Source: Verrucomicrobiota bacterium (GTDB lineage: Bacteria; Verrucomicrobiota; Verrucomicrobiia; Verrucomicrobiales; Akkermansiaceae). Taken from it: a stretch of DNA of 47,105 bases. The notes below the pieces were generated by a model. That model ran no database searches, was not told the origin of the DNA, and saw nothing but the letters and a program-made list of their open reading frames with translations. Position numbers and translations under genes: made by a program. This document shows, piece by piece, positions 7,155 to 14,883 of the stretch. Position 1 is the first letter of the stretch, and the number at the start of each line of letters is the position of its first letter. The stretch spans positions 1-47,105 of the forward strand of contig RDZR01000044.1 in the NCBI GenBank assembly GCA_004294095.1, given 5' to 3'.

Positions 7155-8456
7155 ATGGCCAGCATTTACAAGCGTTCAGAATCGGAAATCTATCAGGCTC
7201 AATTTTATGTTCCCGACGCAGTCACGGGCGATTTGAAGAAGGTGAGGAAGTCCACTGGACACACCAACAAAAAGAAAGCACAGGCATGCGCCGACGAGCT
7301 AGAGCGCACCTCTCAATCCGTGATGCAAGCAGGCAGCGACCGCGCACAGCGTGCAAAGGCTTTGCTAGCCGAGGCAGTGGCAGAAGTAGAGCGAGAGACC
7401 TTCACCGCGCCTACTGCTCGGAAATACATTTCCAAGCTCCTTGCCATAGCCACAGGGGAAGAGATGGAGTCTTACTGCATCGAGACATGGACAGAAGAAT
7501 GGTTGCGCCGCAAAGCCCGTGATTCCTCTCAGTCCACCATCACAAGATACCGCGCACACACTCAGGCCTTTCGCGCATGGCTAGGCGATAGCCGCCGCAA
7601 CAAGCCCTTGGAAAGCATCACGTCTCAAGATGCTCGTAGATGGCGAGAGTCTCTCCAAGATGCCGGACGCACTGGCAAGACCGTTCTCGCATACTGCAAG
7701 GACGTTGGCGCGGTCTATCGTGCCGCCATTCGTGAAGGGCTTGTCTCCTTCAATCCATTTTCAGCACTCGAAGCCATCGATACGAGCGATAGCCTAGAAA
7801 GAAAGCCGTTCAATGAAGAGGAAGTTTTCGCCCTTCTCAAAGCCGCCCCCACTGAGGAATGGCGAGGCCTGATTCTCGTGGCAGCATTCACAGGACTAAG
7901 GCTTGGAGATTCCGCCCGTTTGTCATGGGAAGCCGTCGATCTCAACGCCAAGCGAATCACGCTCATCCCATCGAAGACCAAAAAGAAAAAGCGTGAAGTC
8001 CGCATTCCCATTCATCCAGAGCTTTTCACCTTTCTAGAGAGCGTCACAGTTTATTCAGACAAACCAAATGCCCCCGTTTTTGAAACACTCTCAGCCACAA
8101 AGATAGGCGCACGCGCGGGACTCTCTCAGACTTTCAACAAGATCATGAGCAATGCCGGAGTGGAGCGCGGCAAGCCATCACGGGACATCCATGAGGAGTC
8201 TGTAAGTGACTCGAAAGAGAAGAAAGCTAGTGTCGGCCGTGTCACCTATGAGCGGGGATTCCACAGCTTGCGCCATACTTTTACCAGTTGGCTACGCAAT
8301 GCCGGTGTGAGCGAGGAAGACAGAATGGCACTCACAGGCCACACCACGCGCGAAAGCCATCAAATTTACAGCCATGGCGACGAAAAGACCTCCAAGGCAG
8401 CAATAGCGAAACTACCTTCACTATCCAACGCATCAAAGGAAGAGGACAAAGCTTAA
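7155..8456 (+). CDS. int: Tyrosine recombinase / integrase
   Basis: About 433 residues from MASIYKRSESEIYQ (an ATG nine codons upstream is also open). An N-terminal arm-binding and SAM-like core-binding region is followed by the catalytic domain. The residues are in place: Arg249 in FTGLRLGD, the lysine in PSKTKKKK, His370-xx-Arg373 in HSLRHTF, His396 in LTGHTT and Tyr405 in HQIYSHGD. The enzyme should insert and excise the element at the tRNA-Ala 3' end. It sits next to the left att site, as is usual for tRNA-targeting integrases. The insertion between the Lys region and HxxR (about residues 335-365, charged, with DSKEKKAS) is longer than in minimal family members. Confidence 0.95.
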   Translation: MASIYKRSESEIYQAQFYVPDAVTGDLKKVRKSTGHTNKKKAQACADELERTSQSVMQAGSDRAQRAKALLAEAVAEVERETFTAPTARKYISKLLAIATGEEMESYCIETWTEEWLRRKARDSSQSTITRYRAHTQAFRAWLGDSRRNKPLESITSQDARRWRESLQDAGRTGKTVLAYCKDVGAVYRAAIREGLVSFNPFSALEAIDTSDSLERKPFNEEEVFALLKAAPTEEWRGLILVAAFTGLRLGDSARLSWEAVDLNAKRITLIPSKTKKKKREVRIPIHPELFTFLESVTVYSDKPNAPVFETLSATKIGARAGLSQTFNKIMSNAGVERGKPSRDIHEESVSDSKEKKASVGRVTYERGFHSLRHTFTSWLRNAGVSEEDRMALTGHTTRESHQIYSHGDEKTSKAAIAKLPSLSNASKEEDKA

Positions 8457-8468
8457 AACCGAAAAATA

Positions 8469-9155
8469 ATGTTTTATTTTAGCCCTAAGCCTAAAGAAAG
8501 TTCGGGATTTCTAATGGGAGGAATCACATATCCAGAAGGATTTGAAAATGGAGGAAAGCGATTGATTGCCGAATGTCCAGAGTTCTCTCTTTGGGAAAAA
8601 TATGATGCTCTAGGGGAGGAAATACTGGAGATCTCAGACAGTATAAAAAACATCCTCACAAAAATATCACGCGGTATCAATGACGCTGATGATTTCGACG
8701 AGAGAATTAAACTCTCCACAGCGTTGTCACATCTCGCTGGCCACGCTCAAACTCTTCCCTCAGCAAAATTAAGTTTGGAACAATTCACAAGGCTTGACCC
8801 ATGGAGCTACGGAAATGCTCGTCTTTCTGGCGAGTTAGCGGAAACTTTAGGCAAACAAATTCTTGCCGTGATCTCTTCAACCGACCCAAAACAAAAAGCA
8901 GAGGAATGCGTTGGTAAATTTAGAAATGCATTAGACATGCTTATTCGTGAAAATTCGGCGCAATATGTTTTCGCCACAGAACATCTTTTAATTAGAGTAG
9001 CTATGTCTCAATTTTTTTCTTCTCGAATTCGGCCAAGTAAATCGAGTGTTAGAGCTGGTGTGGAGAGATTAGGAGTCAGTTATCGCGGTAAAAATGCCAA
9101 CGCCACATGGAAGGATAAATTCATGAAAGCTGGCTTAGGTGACTTGCCCTACTGA
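8469..9155 (+). CDS. Unknown protein, element cargo
   Basis: A 228-residue soluble protein with no motif I recognise. It is acidic in the middle, with mostly helical-looking sequence, and ends with a conserved-looking tail (SVRAGVERLGVSYRGKNAN, then ATWKDKFMKAGLGDLPY). Its base composition is more AT-rich than the replication genes behind it, and a hairpin at 9165-9191 separates it from them, so it may be an independent transcription unit. In small satellites the gene between integrase and replication module is often accessory cargo (defence, immunity or regulation), but nothing in the sequence proves that here. A second possible start is the ATG at 8514. Confidence 0.6.
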   Translation: MFYFSPKPKESSGFLMGGITYPEGFENGGKRLIAECPEFSLWEKYDALGEEILEISDSIKNILTKISRGINDADDFDERIKLSTALSHLAGHAQTLPSAKLSLEQFTRLDPWSYGNARLSGELAETLGKQILAVISSTDPKQKAEECVGKFRNALDMLIRENSAQYVFATEHLLIRVAMSQFFSSRIRPSKSSVRAGVERLGVSYRGKNANATWKDKFMKAGLGDLPY

Positions 9156-9164
9156 TAGGCTCTT

Positions 9165-9191
9165 CCCCTGACTTTAGGAATTAGTCAGGGG
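9165..9191. terminator. Hairpin without T-tract
   Basis: CCCCTGACT and AGTCAGGGG form a perfect nine-base-pair stem around a nine-base loop, directly behind the cargo gene. No T-run follows on either strand, so it may be a transcript-end stabiliser, a factor-dependent terminator or a replication/regulatory site rather than a classical terminator. Confidence 0.4.
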
Positions 9192-9221
9192 ACTGAATAA
9201 TCGCACGGCAAGTTACTTGCC

Positions 9222-9512
9222 ATGCCAGTAAAAACTGCAAAAACAGAACAAGAATGGGCGCGGGAGAAACAAGTCACCGCGCAGTTTGGCCTGAGCCACA
9301 TGATCCTCTTCAATCTGAGGAAGGAGGGGAAGATTCGCTCCCTATCGCTACGCGGCGAGCAGAAGCGATACGGGGCGAGGCTCTTCCATCTTCCAAGCAT
9401 TCGGGAATATCTTGCCAAACAAGAAGACCTCGAAAAGCAACAAGCAAAGGACGATCGCCTTGTTGAAAAACTTCGCAGAGAAAACTTCGAGGGGAAAGGG
9501 GCGAAGCAATGA
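9222..9512 (+). CDS. Small HTH DNA-binding protein (excisionase-like)
   Basis: A 96-residue protein. The segment EKQVTAQFGLSHMILFNL, continuing with RKEGKIRSLSLRGEQKRYGA, reads as a helix-turn-helix followed by a wing and then LFHLPSIREYLAKQ, the arrangement of AlpA/MerR-like excisionases and element regulators. The C-terminal third is highly charged and probably coiled. In P4-type satellites an AlpA-like protein controls integrase and excision; a similar task, or control of the replication operon it opens, is likely. The stop overlaps the next gene by four bases. Confidence 0.6.
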   Translation: MPVKTAKTEQEWAREKQVTAQFGLSHMILFNLRKEGKIRSLSLRGEQKRYGARLFHLPSIREYLAKQEDLEKQQAKDDRLVEKLRRENFEGKGAKQ

Positions 9513-9769
9513 GCAAGCACTTCAAGGAAAGGCAAAGCCAGCGCATGGAGCATCTCATTCAGCAGGAAAGAGCAGAGGCACGGCTCGAATGCGAAAGGCT
9601 TATTATCAAGCACCAAGGAAGAGAAGTATTTGAAGCCTTCCTCCACACAGAACAACCCGAATACAACGATCAGACAGGGCAAGAGATACTCGATAACATT
9701 CCAGAGACCATTCTCGAAAAGCTTGTTGCCGGTCTAACATCTAACGCTTTTGGGGAGGTGCGCGATTGA
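9509..9769 (+). CDS. Small protein of the replication operon
   Basis: 86 residues, strongly charged (MSKHFKERQSQRMEHLIQQE at the start) and predicted helical, with no family I can name. It overlaps the HTH gene before it (ATGA) and the primase gene after it (TTGA), so it is translated as part of the replication operon. It could be a helper of primase or helicase; this is inference from position only. Confidence 0.55.
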   Translation: MSKHFKERQSQRMEHLIQQERAEARLECERLIIKHQGREVFEAFLHTEQPEYNDQTGQEILDNIPETILEKLVAGLTSNAFGEVRD

Positions 9770-10743
9770 AAAAGCTTAGCAATTCTAACACAAAGCAAAG
9801 GGTTGATCTATTCAAGCAGGCAAGAGAACGCCTCAGCATTCCCGACGCATGGGCAATGCTAGGCTTACAGGGCGAGCCAAAAGCATCATGCCGAAGCCCT
9901 TTCCGTGAAGAGCGCAGCCCGTCATTCACCATCTATGACAATGGCACGAGGTGGAAAGACCATGGCGAGCAAATAGGCGGGGACGTTGTCGAGTTCATAA
10001 AGCACGGCCTAGGCAGCGATCACAAAGCAGTGAGGGAATGGCTACAAGAACGCCTTGGCTACACTGAAGCCCCACCATCTAGCCGCAAGGATCCTACCTC
10101 AACAAAGGCCATTCAATACCCATCAGCCTTCGCAGAAAGCACCGAGGCGCGATTGGCAGCAATGGCCGAGGCAAAGGAATTACAGATAGAGACAGTCAAC
10201 TTTCTTAGTCATCATGCAATGCTCCGTTTTCTAACAATTAGGGGCGCGGAGTGTTACGTTGTCACCGATGGACAAAACAAGAACGCCGAGATTCGCAGGC
10301 TCGATGCACAGCCGTTTTTCAATGGCAAGAAAGCCTATCCATTGACCGGCGTGGACAAGTCTTGGCTCATTGGTGCCGATTACCTCAGCGAGCAACCAGA
10401 AGCCAACGTCTTGCTTGTGGAAGGCGCAACGGACTTCCTAACAGCATGGGACATAGCCACAGCCTACGCCCATCACAAAGGCGGCAAAAAAGCATCATGG
10501 GTGCCGCTCGCCTTACTTGGTGCCTCATGCAAGGCCATTCACGCAGAATGTTTAAAAATCCTACAAGGCCGGCATGTCCGCCTAGTTCCAGATGGTGATG
10601 ATGCCGGTGATAAGATGCGAGAGCATTGGACAGCCTGCCTCGCAGCCAACGGAAGCAGCGTTGATCACGTCATCATTCCCCGAGGCAAAGACCTCACCGA
10701 CATCAAAAACCACATTCAACCCCATGACCTCTTTTCATCATGA
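9766..10743 (+). CDS. Toprim-domain primase with degenerate CHC2 finger
   Basis: 325 residues starting at TTG (9766), nine bases behind the strong ribosome binding site GGGGAGGTG. The N-terminal part has the outline of a CHC2 zinc finger domain (SCRSPFREERSPSFTIYDNG, later WKDHGEQIGGDVVEFIKH), but the usual His and the later Cys pair are missing. The Toprim domain has Glu219 in LLVEGATDF and the DxD pair Asp276/Asp278 in VPDGDDAGD. Primases of this type lay down RNA primers on the element's origin. The gene is coupled to the helicase downstream (10740). Loss of the finger residues suggests altered template recognition or a protein that no longer binds zinc. Confidence 0.85.
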   Translation: MKKLSNSNTKQRVDLFKQARERLSIPDAWAMLGLQGEPKASCRSPFREERSPSFTIYDNGTRWKDHGEQIGGDVVEFIKHGLGSDHKAVREWLQERLGYTEAPPSSRKDPTSTKAIQYPSAFAESTEARLAAMAEAKELQIETVNFLSHHAMLRFLTIRGAECYVVTDGQNKNAEIRRLDAQPFFNGKKAYPLTGVDKSWLIGADYLSEQPEANVLLVEGATDFLTAWDIATAYAHHKGGKKASWVPLALLGASCKAIHAECLKILQGRHVRLVPDGDDAGDKMREHWTACLAANGSSVDHVIIPRGKDLTDIKNHIQPHDLFSS

Positions 10744-12155
10744 ACTCTCCCATTTCCATTTCCTCGAAGACTCTACCCACACAGGAGACAAAACAAATTT
10801 CCCCCAACTCGAAAACATACTCCACCTCTCCACCTAACACTGAGAAGACTTGCTTTGATCCGAATCAGATTTTTTACGCCTCAGAAACTGGAAGCTACCT
10901 TGTGGAAACAGGGACACATTACAGAACCTATGGGAGAAAAAGCCCCGTCATTGCTGGAATCAAGAGACACCTACGCGCCGCCGGAGCTTCTGAGAATGAT
11001 TTAAAAGACCTCACTGGCGAACAGCTTGAGAACATCGAACTCGACCGCGCTTGTGATTGGACAGGCGGGCTTGCGGGATACCGCAGAGGAATCATGATTC
11101 ACGAAGGGCGGAAATTCCTTATCACCAGTGAACCCGACATGCTGGAAGTAAAAGACATTCCATGGCCAATGCTTCAGAGCATTTTCTCTCAAGCCTTCCC
11201 CGCAGCCGATGCACTCAACGTCTTCAAGGCATGGCTTCAAGGCGGAGTGAATGCCATACGCACCCAGACCCACCAGCCCGCGCCCATGCTAGTCCTTGCG
11301 GGTGATGCTAACGCCGGAAAATCACTATTGGCTCACATCACGAAAACAATTTTCGGAGGCCGATCATCAAACCCAATGACCTCTTGGACAGGCGGGATAG
11401 TATGGAATGACAACTTGGTAGCCTCTGAACTTCTATTGATTGACGACAGCGTCAGCAGCACCGATCCGAGAGCAAGGAAGACTTTCGGCTCTAACTTCAA
11501 AGAAGCCATCTATGCGGGGAATGTTTCGATCCATAAACGCCTGAAGTCATCACTCGATCTAAGACCAGTCTGGCGCGTCATGGTATGCTGTAACGAAACA
11601 CCGGAAAACCTCTCAGTGATTCCACCATTAGAAGAAGGCATTGAAGATAAGATCATGCTCTTGCAGGTGAGTAAGATTCAAACCCCCATGCCAGCCTCAA
11701 CACCAGAGGAGAAAACCGCCTTTGCCGACGCTATCCGCAAGGAACTGTCAGGCTTCTTGCATTACCTCAAAGGATTCACCATTCCAGAACATCTCAGAGA
11801 TACCCGCTCAGGCGTTACCGCATGGAAAGATCGAGCATTGCTCAATGCCGTCACTCAAATCTCACCAGAAAAGCAGCTAGAAAACCTCCTAGCCCTCGCC
11901 ATCAGCAAAGGATTTTTCAACATCGAAAAAGGAGCAAACCGTTGGATGTCCGCCGCCGAAGTCCAAAGCATTCTGGTAGATCGAAGTTCCCCCACATCGT
12001 CACAAGCTCAAACATTACTGAACTACCATGCCACTTGCGGGCGTGGCCTCACATACCTAGCAAAGCACGACAGCCCCTTTGTGACTAATACCCGCACACG
12101 AAACGGAACAGCTCATTACCTCATCACCCGCCCGCTAGGTGGAGAGGTGGAGTGA
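10740..12155 (+). CDS. SF3/P4-like replicative helicase
   Basis: 471 residues. After a low-complexity Ser/Thr/Pro N-terminus comes an AAA+-type core: Walker A GDANAGKS at residues 188-195, Walker B LLLIDD ending at Asp235-Asp236, and the sensor region RVMVCCNETPEN around residue 285. This is the motif set of phage/plasmid P4-alpha-like helicases, which unwind the element's origin and work with a primase. The primase here is a separate, overlapping gene rather than fused as in P4 alpha. The C-terminal part (about 380-471) resembles a winged-helix-rich region and may bind origin DNA. This is the last gene of the element. Confidence 0.85.
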   Translation: MNSPISISSKTLPTQETKQISPNSKTYSTSPPNTEKTCFDPNQIFYASETGSYLVETGTHYRTYGRKSPVIAGIKRHLRAAGASENDLKDLTGEQLENIELDRACDWTGGLAGYRRGIMIHEGRKFLITSEPDMLEVKDIPWPMLQSIFSQAFPAADALNVFKAWLQGGVNAIRTQTHQPAPMLVLAGDANAGKSLLAHITKTIFGGRSSNPMTSWTGGIVWNDNLVASELLLIDDSVSSTDPRARKTFGSNFKEAIYAGNVSIHKRLKSSLDLRPVWRVMVCCNETPENLSVIPPLEEGIEDKIMLLQVSKIQTPMPASTPEEKTAFADAIRKELSGFLHYLKGFTIPEHLRDTRSGVTAWKDRALLNAVTQISPEKQLENLLALAISKGFFNIEKGANRWMSAAEVQSILVDRSSPTSSQAQTLLNYHATCGRGLTYLAKHDSPFVTNTRTRNGTAHYLITRPLGGEVE

Positions 12156-12190
12156 GTTTGGCGCTTGGTGAAAATAGTTAGATGTTAGAC

Positions 12191-12222
12191 AGACTTAAAA
12201 AAATGATCAAAAGTCTCTTTTT
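12191..12222 (+). terminator. Possible terminator of the element operon
   Basis: AGACTT and AAGTCT form a six-base-pair stem with a long A-rich loop, followed by CTTTTTAT. It is weak but well placed, 36 bases after the helicase stop. Confidence 0.35.
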
Positions 12223-12279
12223 ATGGCCCCCATAAACTCAATGACCTGACTTTGAAGTTGATCAACCGAGGGAAATTTC

Positions 12280-12304
12280 AAATAGGCCACATTTTAGGAC
12301 ACAC
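12280..12304. repeat. Arm-type repeat, right copy
   Basis: A direct, imperfect copy of 7113-7137 (AAATAGGCCACATTTTAGGA at its start). See the left copy for interpretation. Confidence 0.45.
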
Positions 12305-12327
12305 TTGGAACCCACTAAAACCCTAAA

Positions 12328-12337
12328 TCATTGATAA
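12328..12337. repeat. Subterminal inverted repeat, right copy
   Basis: TCATTGATAA, the exact reverse complement of 7051-7060, close to the right att repeat. Confidence 0.5.
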
Positions 12338-12345
12338 TGAATGAA

Positions 12346-12373
12346 GTGGAGCGTAGCGGATTCGAACCGCTGA
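12346..12373. repeat. Right attachment site inside tRNA-Ala
   Basis: A 28-bp perfect copy of 7004-7031. It lies inside tRNA-Ala and, after integration, supplies the 3' part of the working gene. It lacks an encoded CCA: the bases after the discriminator read CTT. Confidence 0.9.
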
Positions 12374-12419
12374 CCCCTTGCATGCCATGCAAGTGCTCTA
12401 CCAACTGAGCTAACGCCCC
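12347..12419 (-). tRNA. tRNA-Ala (anticodon GGC), integration target
   Basis: The reverse strand folds as a complete tRNA: GGGGCGT pairs with ACGCTCC (one G-U pair), the D-arm is GCTC..GAGC, the anticodon stem CTTGC/GCAAG closes a loop with anticodon GGC, and the T-arm contains GTTCGAATC. The discriminator is A (12347). CCA is not encoded, unlike tRNA-Gly in this window and unlike the orphan 3' end at 7002-7031, so the present 3' end comes from the inserted element. Confidence 0.95.
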
Positions 12420-12437
12420 AATAATGGGTGGGCGCGA

Positions 12438-12466
12438 TGTGTATCGATGTGGCATCTCGTCGGCAA
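12438..12466 (-). promoter_or_regulatory. Candidate tRNA-Ala promoter
   Basis: TTGCCG (12466-12461) and TACACA (12443-12438) lie 17 bases apart on the minus strand, followed by a GC-rich stretch before the tRNA, as for tRNA-Gly. The -10 box is a poor match. Confidence 0.3.
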
Positions 12467-12494
12467 GCGGATTTTTTGTAATTTTTTAGTGGTG

Positions 12495-13181
12495 ATGATC
12501 GATCCACGCTTGGCTGATGCTTGGCAGGCCCATAGAACTAGGCTCATGTCGAAATACGATGGCGAGCAAGTATTGGTGGTGCCTAGAGCACTGTTAGAAA
12601 AAATTGGCATATTTGATGGCATTCGCGTGGAGCAGGTTGATGCGGCGGTGACGGAATTGTTAGATCCGAAAAACCATTTTTTCATGGATCGTGGTGCGGC
12701 GGAGGAGGATCCATCGTTCAAGCAGTTGATTCCTTATTGCATTTTTCGCTGTGGCCATCGTGTCCTTCATTACACGCGGGGAAAATCGGGTGGGGAGAGC
12801 CGCCTGCATGCGAAAATTTCGATCGGCGTCGGAGGCCATGTGAATCCAGTGGATATGGAATGCGGTCGGACGGGTGCAGAGGCATATCATGCAGCGGTCA
12901 CGCGAGAAATTGATGAAGAGCTTGTTCTCTCATCGCCAATTGAGCATCGTATCATCGCGCTATTGAATGATGAGAGCCATGCCGTCGGCCAAGTGCACTT
13001 GGGCATCGTCCATTTGATCGATTTGGCGGATGAAAATGTGCGGGCAAAAGAAGATGCTCTTGCGGATTTAAGTTTTGCCGATTTAGAGGAGCTCGGTGGA
13101 CCACTGTCAGATCGGTTAGAGACGTGGTCGCGCTATTGTGTGCAGCATCTTTGCGCAACAATTGGCACGATCTACGCATAA
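12495..13181 (+). CDS. NUDIX-family hydrolase-like protein
   Basis: About 228 residues from MIDPRLADAWQAH; an ATG 16 codons upstream is open but lacks sense as a protein start. The centre shows GVGGHVNPVD followed by EAYHAAVTREIDEELVL, which fits the E-x7-REUxEE part of the NUDIX box; the glycine before it and the one after it are not in canonical places. NUDIX enzymes hydrolyse nucleoside diphosphates linked to another group; the substrate here is open. An N-terminal domain of about 100 residues (VLVVPRALLEKIGIFDGIRV) precedes the box and is typical of the phosphoesterase-like NUDIX group. The gene stands alone, 65 bases before glgA on the same strand. Confidence 0.8.
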   Translation: MIDPRLADAWQAHRTRLMSKYDGEQVLVVPRALLEKIGIFDGIRVEQVDAAVTELLDPKNHFFMDRGAAEEDPSFKQLIPYCIFRCGHRVLHYTRGKSGGESRLHAKISIGVGGHVNPVDMECGRTGAEAYHAAVTREIDEELVLSSPIEHRIIALLNDESHAVGQVHLGIVHLIDLADENVRAKEDALADLSFADLEELGGPLSDRLETWSRYCVQHLCATIGTIYA

Positions 13182-13246
13182 TACCGTTTGCCAACATGCC
13201 TTCTCTAAGTAGAATAAATTTCCAGCTTGTCTAAGATTTTATCTCG

Positions 13247-14815
13247 ATGCCAAAAGCCAATTCGCCAACCAAGCCTCGCATTCTAATCGTGACTCCTGAG
13301 ATCACGTATTTGCCTTCTGGAATGGGCAATATGACACAGAGAATGTCTGCGAAGGCGGGAGGGTTGGCTGATGTTTCGGCATCGCTTGTATCGGCATTAT
13401 TTGATCTTGGGGCGGATGTGCACGTCGCGATGCCGAATTATCGGAAGATGTTTCAAGGCGATATTTTCAACCTGCACGAAAGGGAATTACGTAAGTATCA
13501 TGAAGTTCTACCTGATAGTAATATTCATCTAGCAGAAGATCGGATTTTTTACTACCGCGAGCAAGTTTACAGCAACCGCTCGGATGAAGCGATGCGCATT
13601 GCTTTGGTTTTCCAGCGGGAGGTGATCAATCACATCGTGCCAGTGGTGCGGCCGGATTTGATTCACTGCAATGATTGGATGACGGCATTGATTCCGGCGA
13701 TGGCGCGCCGCCGTGGCATTAAGAGTTTATTTACCGTTCATAACATCCACACGCGTCAGGTGACGTTGGCGCAGATTGAAGAATCCGGCATTGATGCAGC
13801 GGAGTTTTGGAAAAATCTGTATTTTTCAGACCTGCCTCACAATTATGATCACGCGCGTTCACATGTGCCGGTGGATCTTTTGACGTCGGGGATTTTCGCT
13901 GCTCATTACATCAACACGGTGAGTCCGAGATTTCTCTGGGAAATTGTCGAAGGATGGCACGCAGTGGTGCCCGATTCGGTGCGCGCTGAGTTGCGGCATA
14001 AATATTACTCGGGATGCTCGACCGGAATTTTGAACGCGCCGGATGTTTCTTATGATCCTGAAACGGATGATGCCTTGGTGGCGAACTTTGGCATTGATGA
14101 TTTCATGGCTGGAAAGGCGATGAACAAGCAGGCGTTGCAGCGTGAGTTAAAATTGTTAGAAGACCCGAATGCGCCGATTTTCTTTTGGCCATCTCGATTG
14201 GATCCAGTGCAAAAAGGTCCTGAGCTGCTGACGAATATATTGCACACTTTAATTACGGATTATTGGGATCGCCGTTTGCAAGTTGTGGTGGTGGCCAACG
14301 GCCCGCATCAACATTGGATCTATCAGATTGTTCATCATTTTGAGCTGCATGATCGAGTGGCCGTGGTGGACTTTGACGAAGGAGTTTCGCGCCGCGCTTA
14401 TGCAGCGTCGGATTTCATGCTAATGCCATCACTCTTCGAACCGTGCGGTCTGCCGCAGATGACGTCGCCACTTTATGGATCTTTGCCTGTGGTGCATTCC
14501 ACTGGCGGGCTCTACGATACGATCCGGCCTTTGGATGTGAATCAATCACACGGCAATGGCTTTCGATTTGATCATTACGGCGCGGCTGGATTTCGCTGGG
14601 CCATTGATCAGGCGATGGAATTTTACGCATTGCCTGTGGAAATTCGTGAGCGAGAAATCCGCCGCGTGATGATCGAAAGTAAGGAAGAATTCAGCCATCA
14701 GGAAGTTGCCCGCCGTTATATTTCCATTTACGAGGAAATGCTGGCACGGCCATTGGTGGAAAAAGAATCGGGAGAAATGCTCATGCCGCATGATCAGACC
14801 GTGAGCTCTGAATAA
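13247..14815 (+). CDS. glgA: Glycogen synthase (GT5)
   Basis: 522 residues. A glycosyltransferase family 5 enzyme that extends alpha-1,4-glucan from ADP- or UDP-glucose. The N-terminal domain has the donor-loop motif AKAGGLADVSASL, preceded by the usual PEITYLPSGMGN region, and HCNDWMTALIP plus FTVHNIHTRQ. The C-terminal domain has WPSRLDPVQKGPELL and LMPSLFEPCGLPQMTSPLYG with STGGLYDTI, the acid/base and nucleotide-sugar site. A tail of about 25 residues after the fold is likely disordered. No other glycogen gene is adjacent. The substitution of the classical KTGGL by KAGGL is found in several starch-synthase-like branches, so the gene symbol is a family-level call. Confidence 0.93.
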   Translation: MPKANSPTKPRILIVTPEITYLPSGMGNMTQRMSAKAGGLADVSASLVSALFDLGADVHVAMPNYRKMFQGDIFNLHERELRKYHEVLPDSNIHLAEDRIFYYREQVYSNRSDEAMRIALVFQREVINHIVPVVRPDLIHCNDWMTALIPAMARRRGIKSLFTVHNIHTRQVTLAQIEESGIDAAEFWKNLYFSDLPHNYDHARSHVPVDLLTSGIFAAHYINTVSPRFLWEIVEGWHAVVPDSVRAELRHKYYSGCSTGILNAPDVSYDPETDDALVANFGIDDFMAGKAMNKQALQRELKLLEDPNAPIFFWPSRLDPVQKGPELLTNILHTLITDYWDRRLQVVVVANGPHQHWIYQIVHHFELHDRVAVVDFDEGVSRRAYAASDFMLMPSLFEPCGLPQMTSPLYGSLPVVHSTGGLYDTIRPLDVNQSHGNGFRFDHYGAAGFRWAIDQAMEFYALPVEIREREIRRVMIESKEEFSHQEVARRYISIYEEMLARPLVEKESGEMLMPHDQTVSSE

Positions 14816-14883
14816 ATCCGCGATTGCTCGAATGGCAGCGATGTGAAAAATAGCGGTGATGCGAGACGTAGCATCATTGTCTT

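Larger units (their letters stand above)
7004..12373. mobile_element. Integrated element in tRNA-Ala, satellite-like
   Basis: A 5.4-kb insertion bounded by a 28-bp perfect direct repeat, the right copy being the 3' end of an intact tRNA-Ala and the left copy an orphan tRNA end. Inside, all genes read on the plus strand: tyrosine integrase, unknown 228-residue protein, HTH protein, small protein, Toprim primase and SF3/P4-like helicase. The last four overlap by four bases each. There are no capsid, terminase, relaxase or conjugation genes that I recognise. The layout resembles minimal integrative elements and phage satellites of the P4/PICI kind, which replicate themselves and rely on a helper for transfer; that assignment is inference. 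The element carries several TCTAACA/TGTTAGA words, like its host surroundings. Confidence 0.85.

Noticed and set aside
9185-9682. 165-codon minus-strand frame in the element
   Set aside because: Lies opposite the HTH and small-protein genes, is Cys/Phe/Arg-rich in the manner of antisense frames, and has no recognisable domain.
7004-12373. Element as a complete prophage or conjugative element
   Set aside because: No capsid, tail, terminase, relaxase or type IV secretion gene; too small.
14850-14880. GATGC...GCATC hairpin after glgA as a terminator
   Set aside because: Only five base pairs and no T-run.
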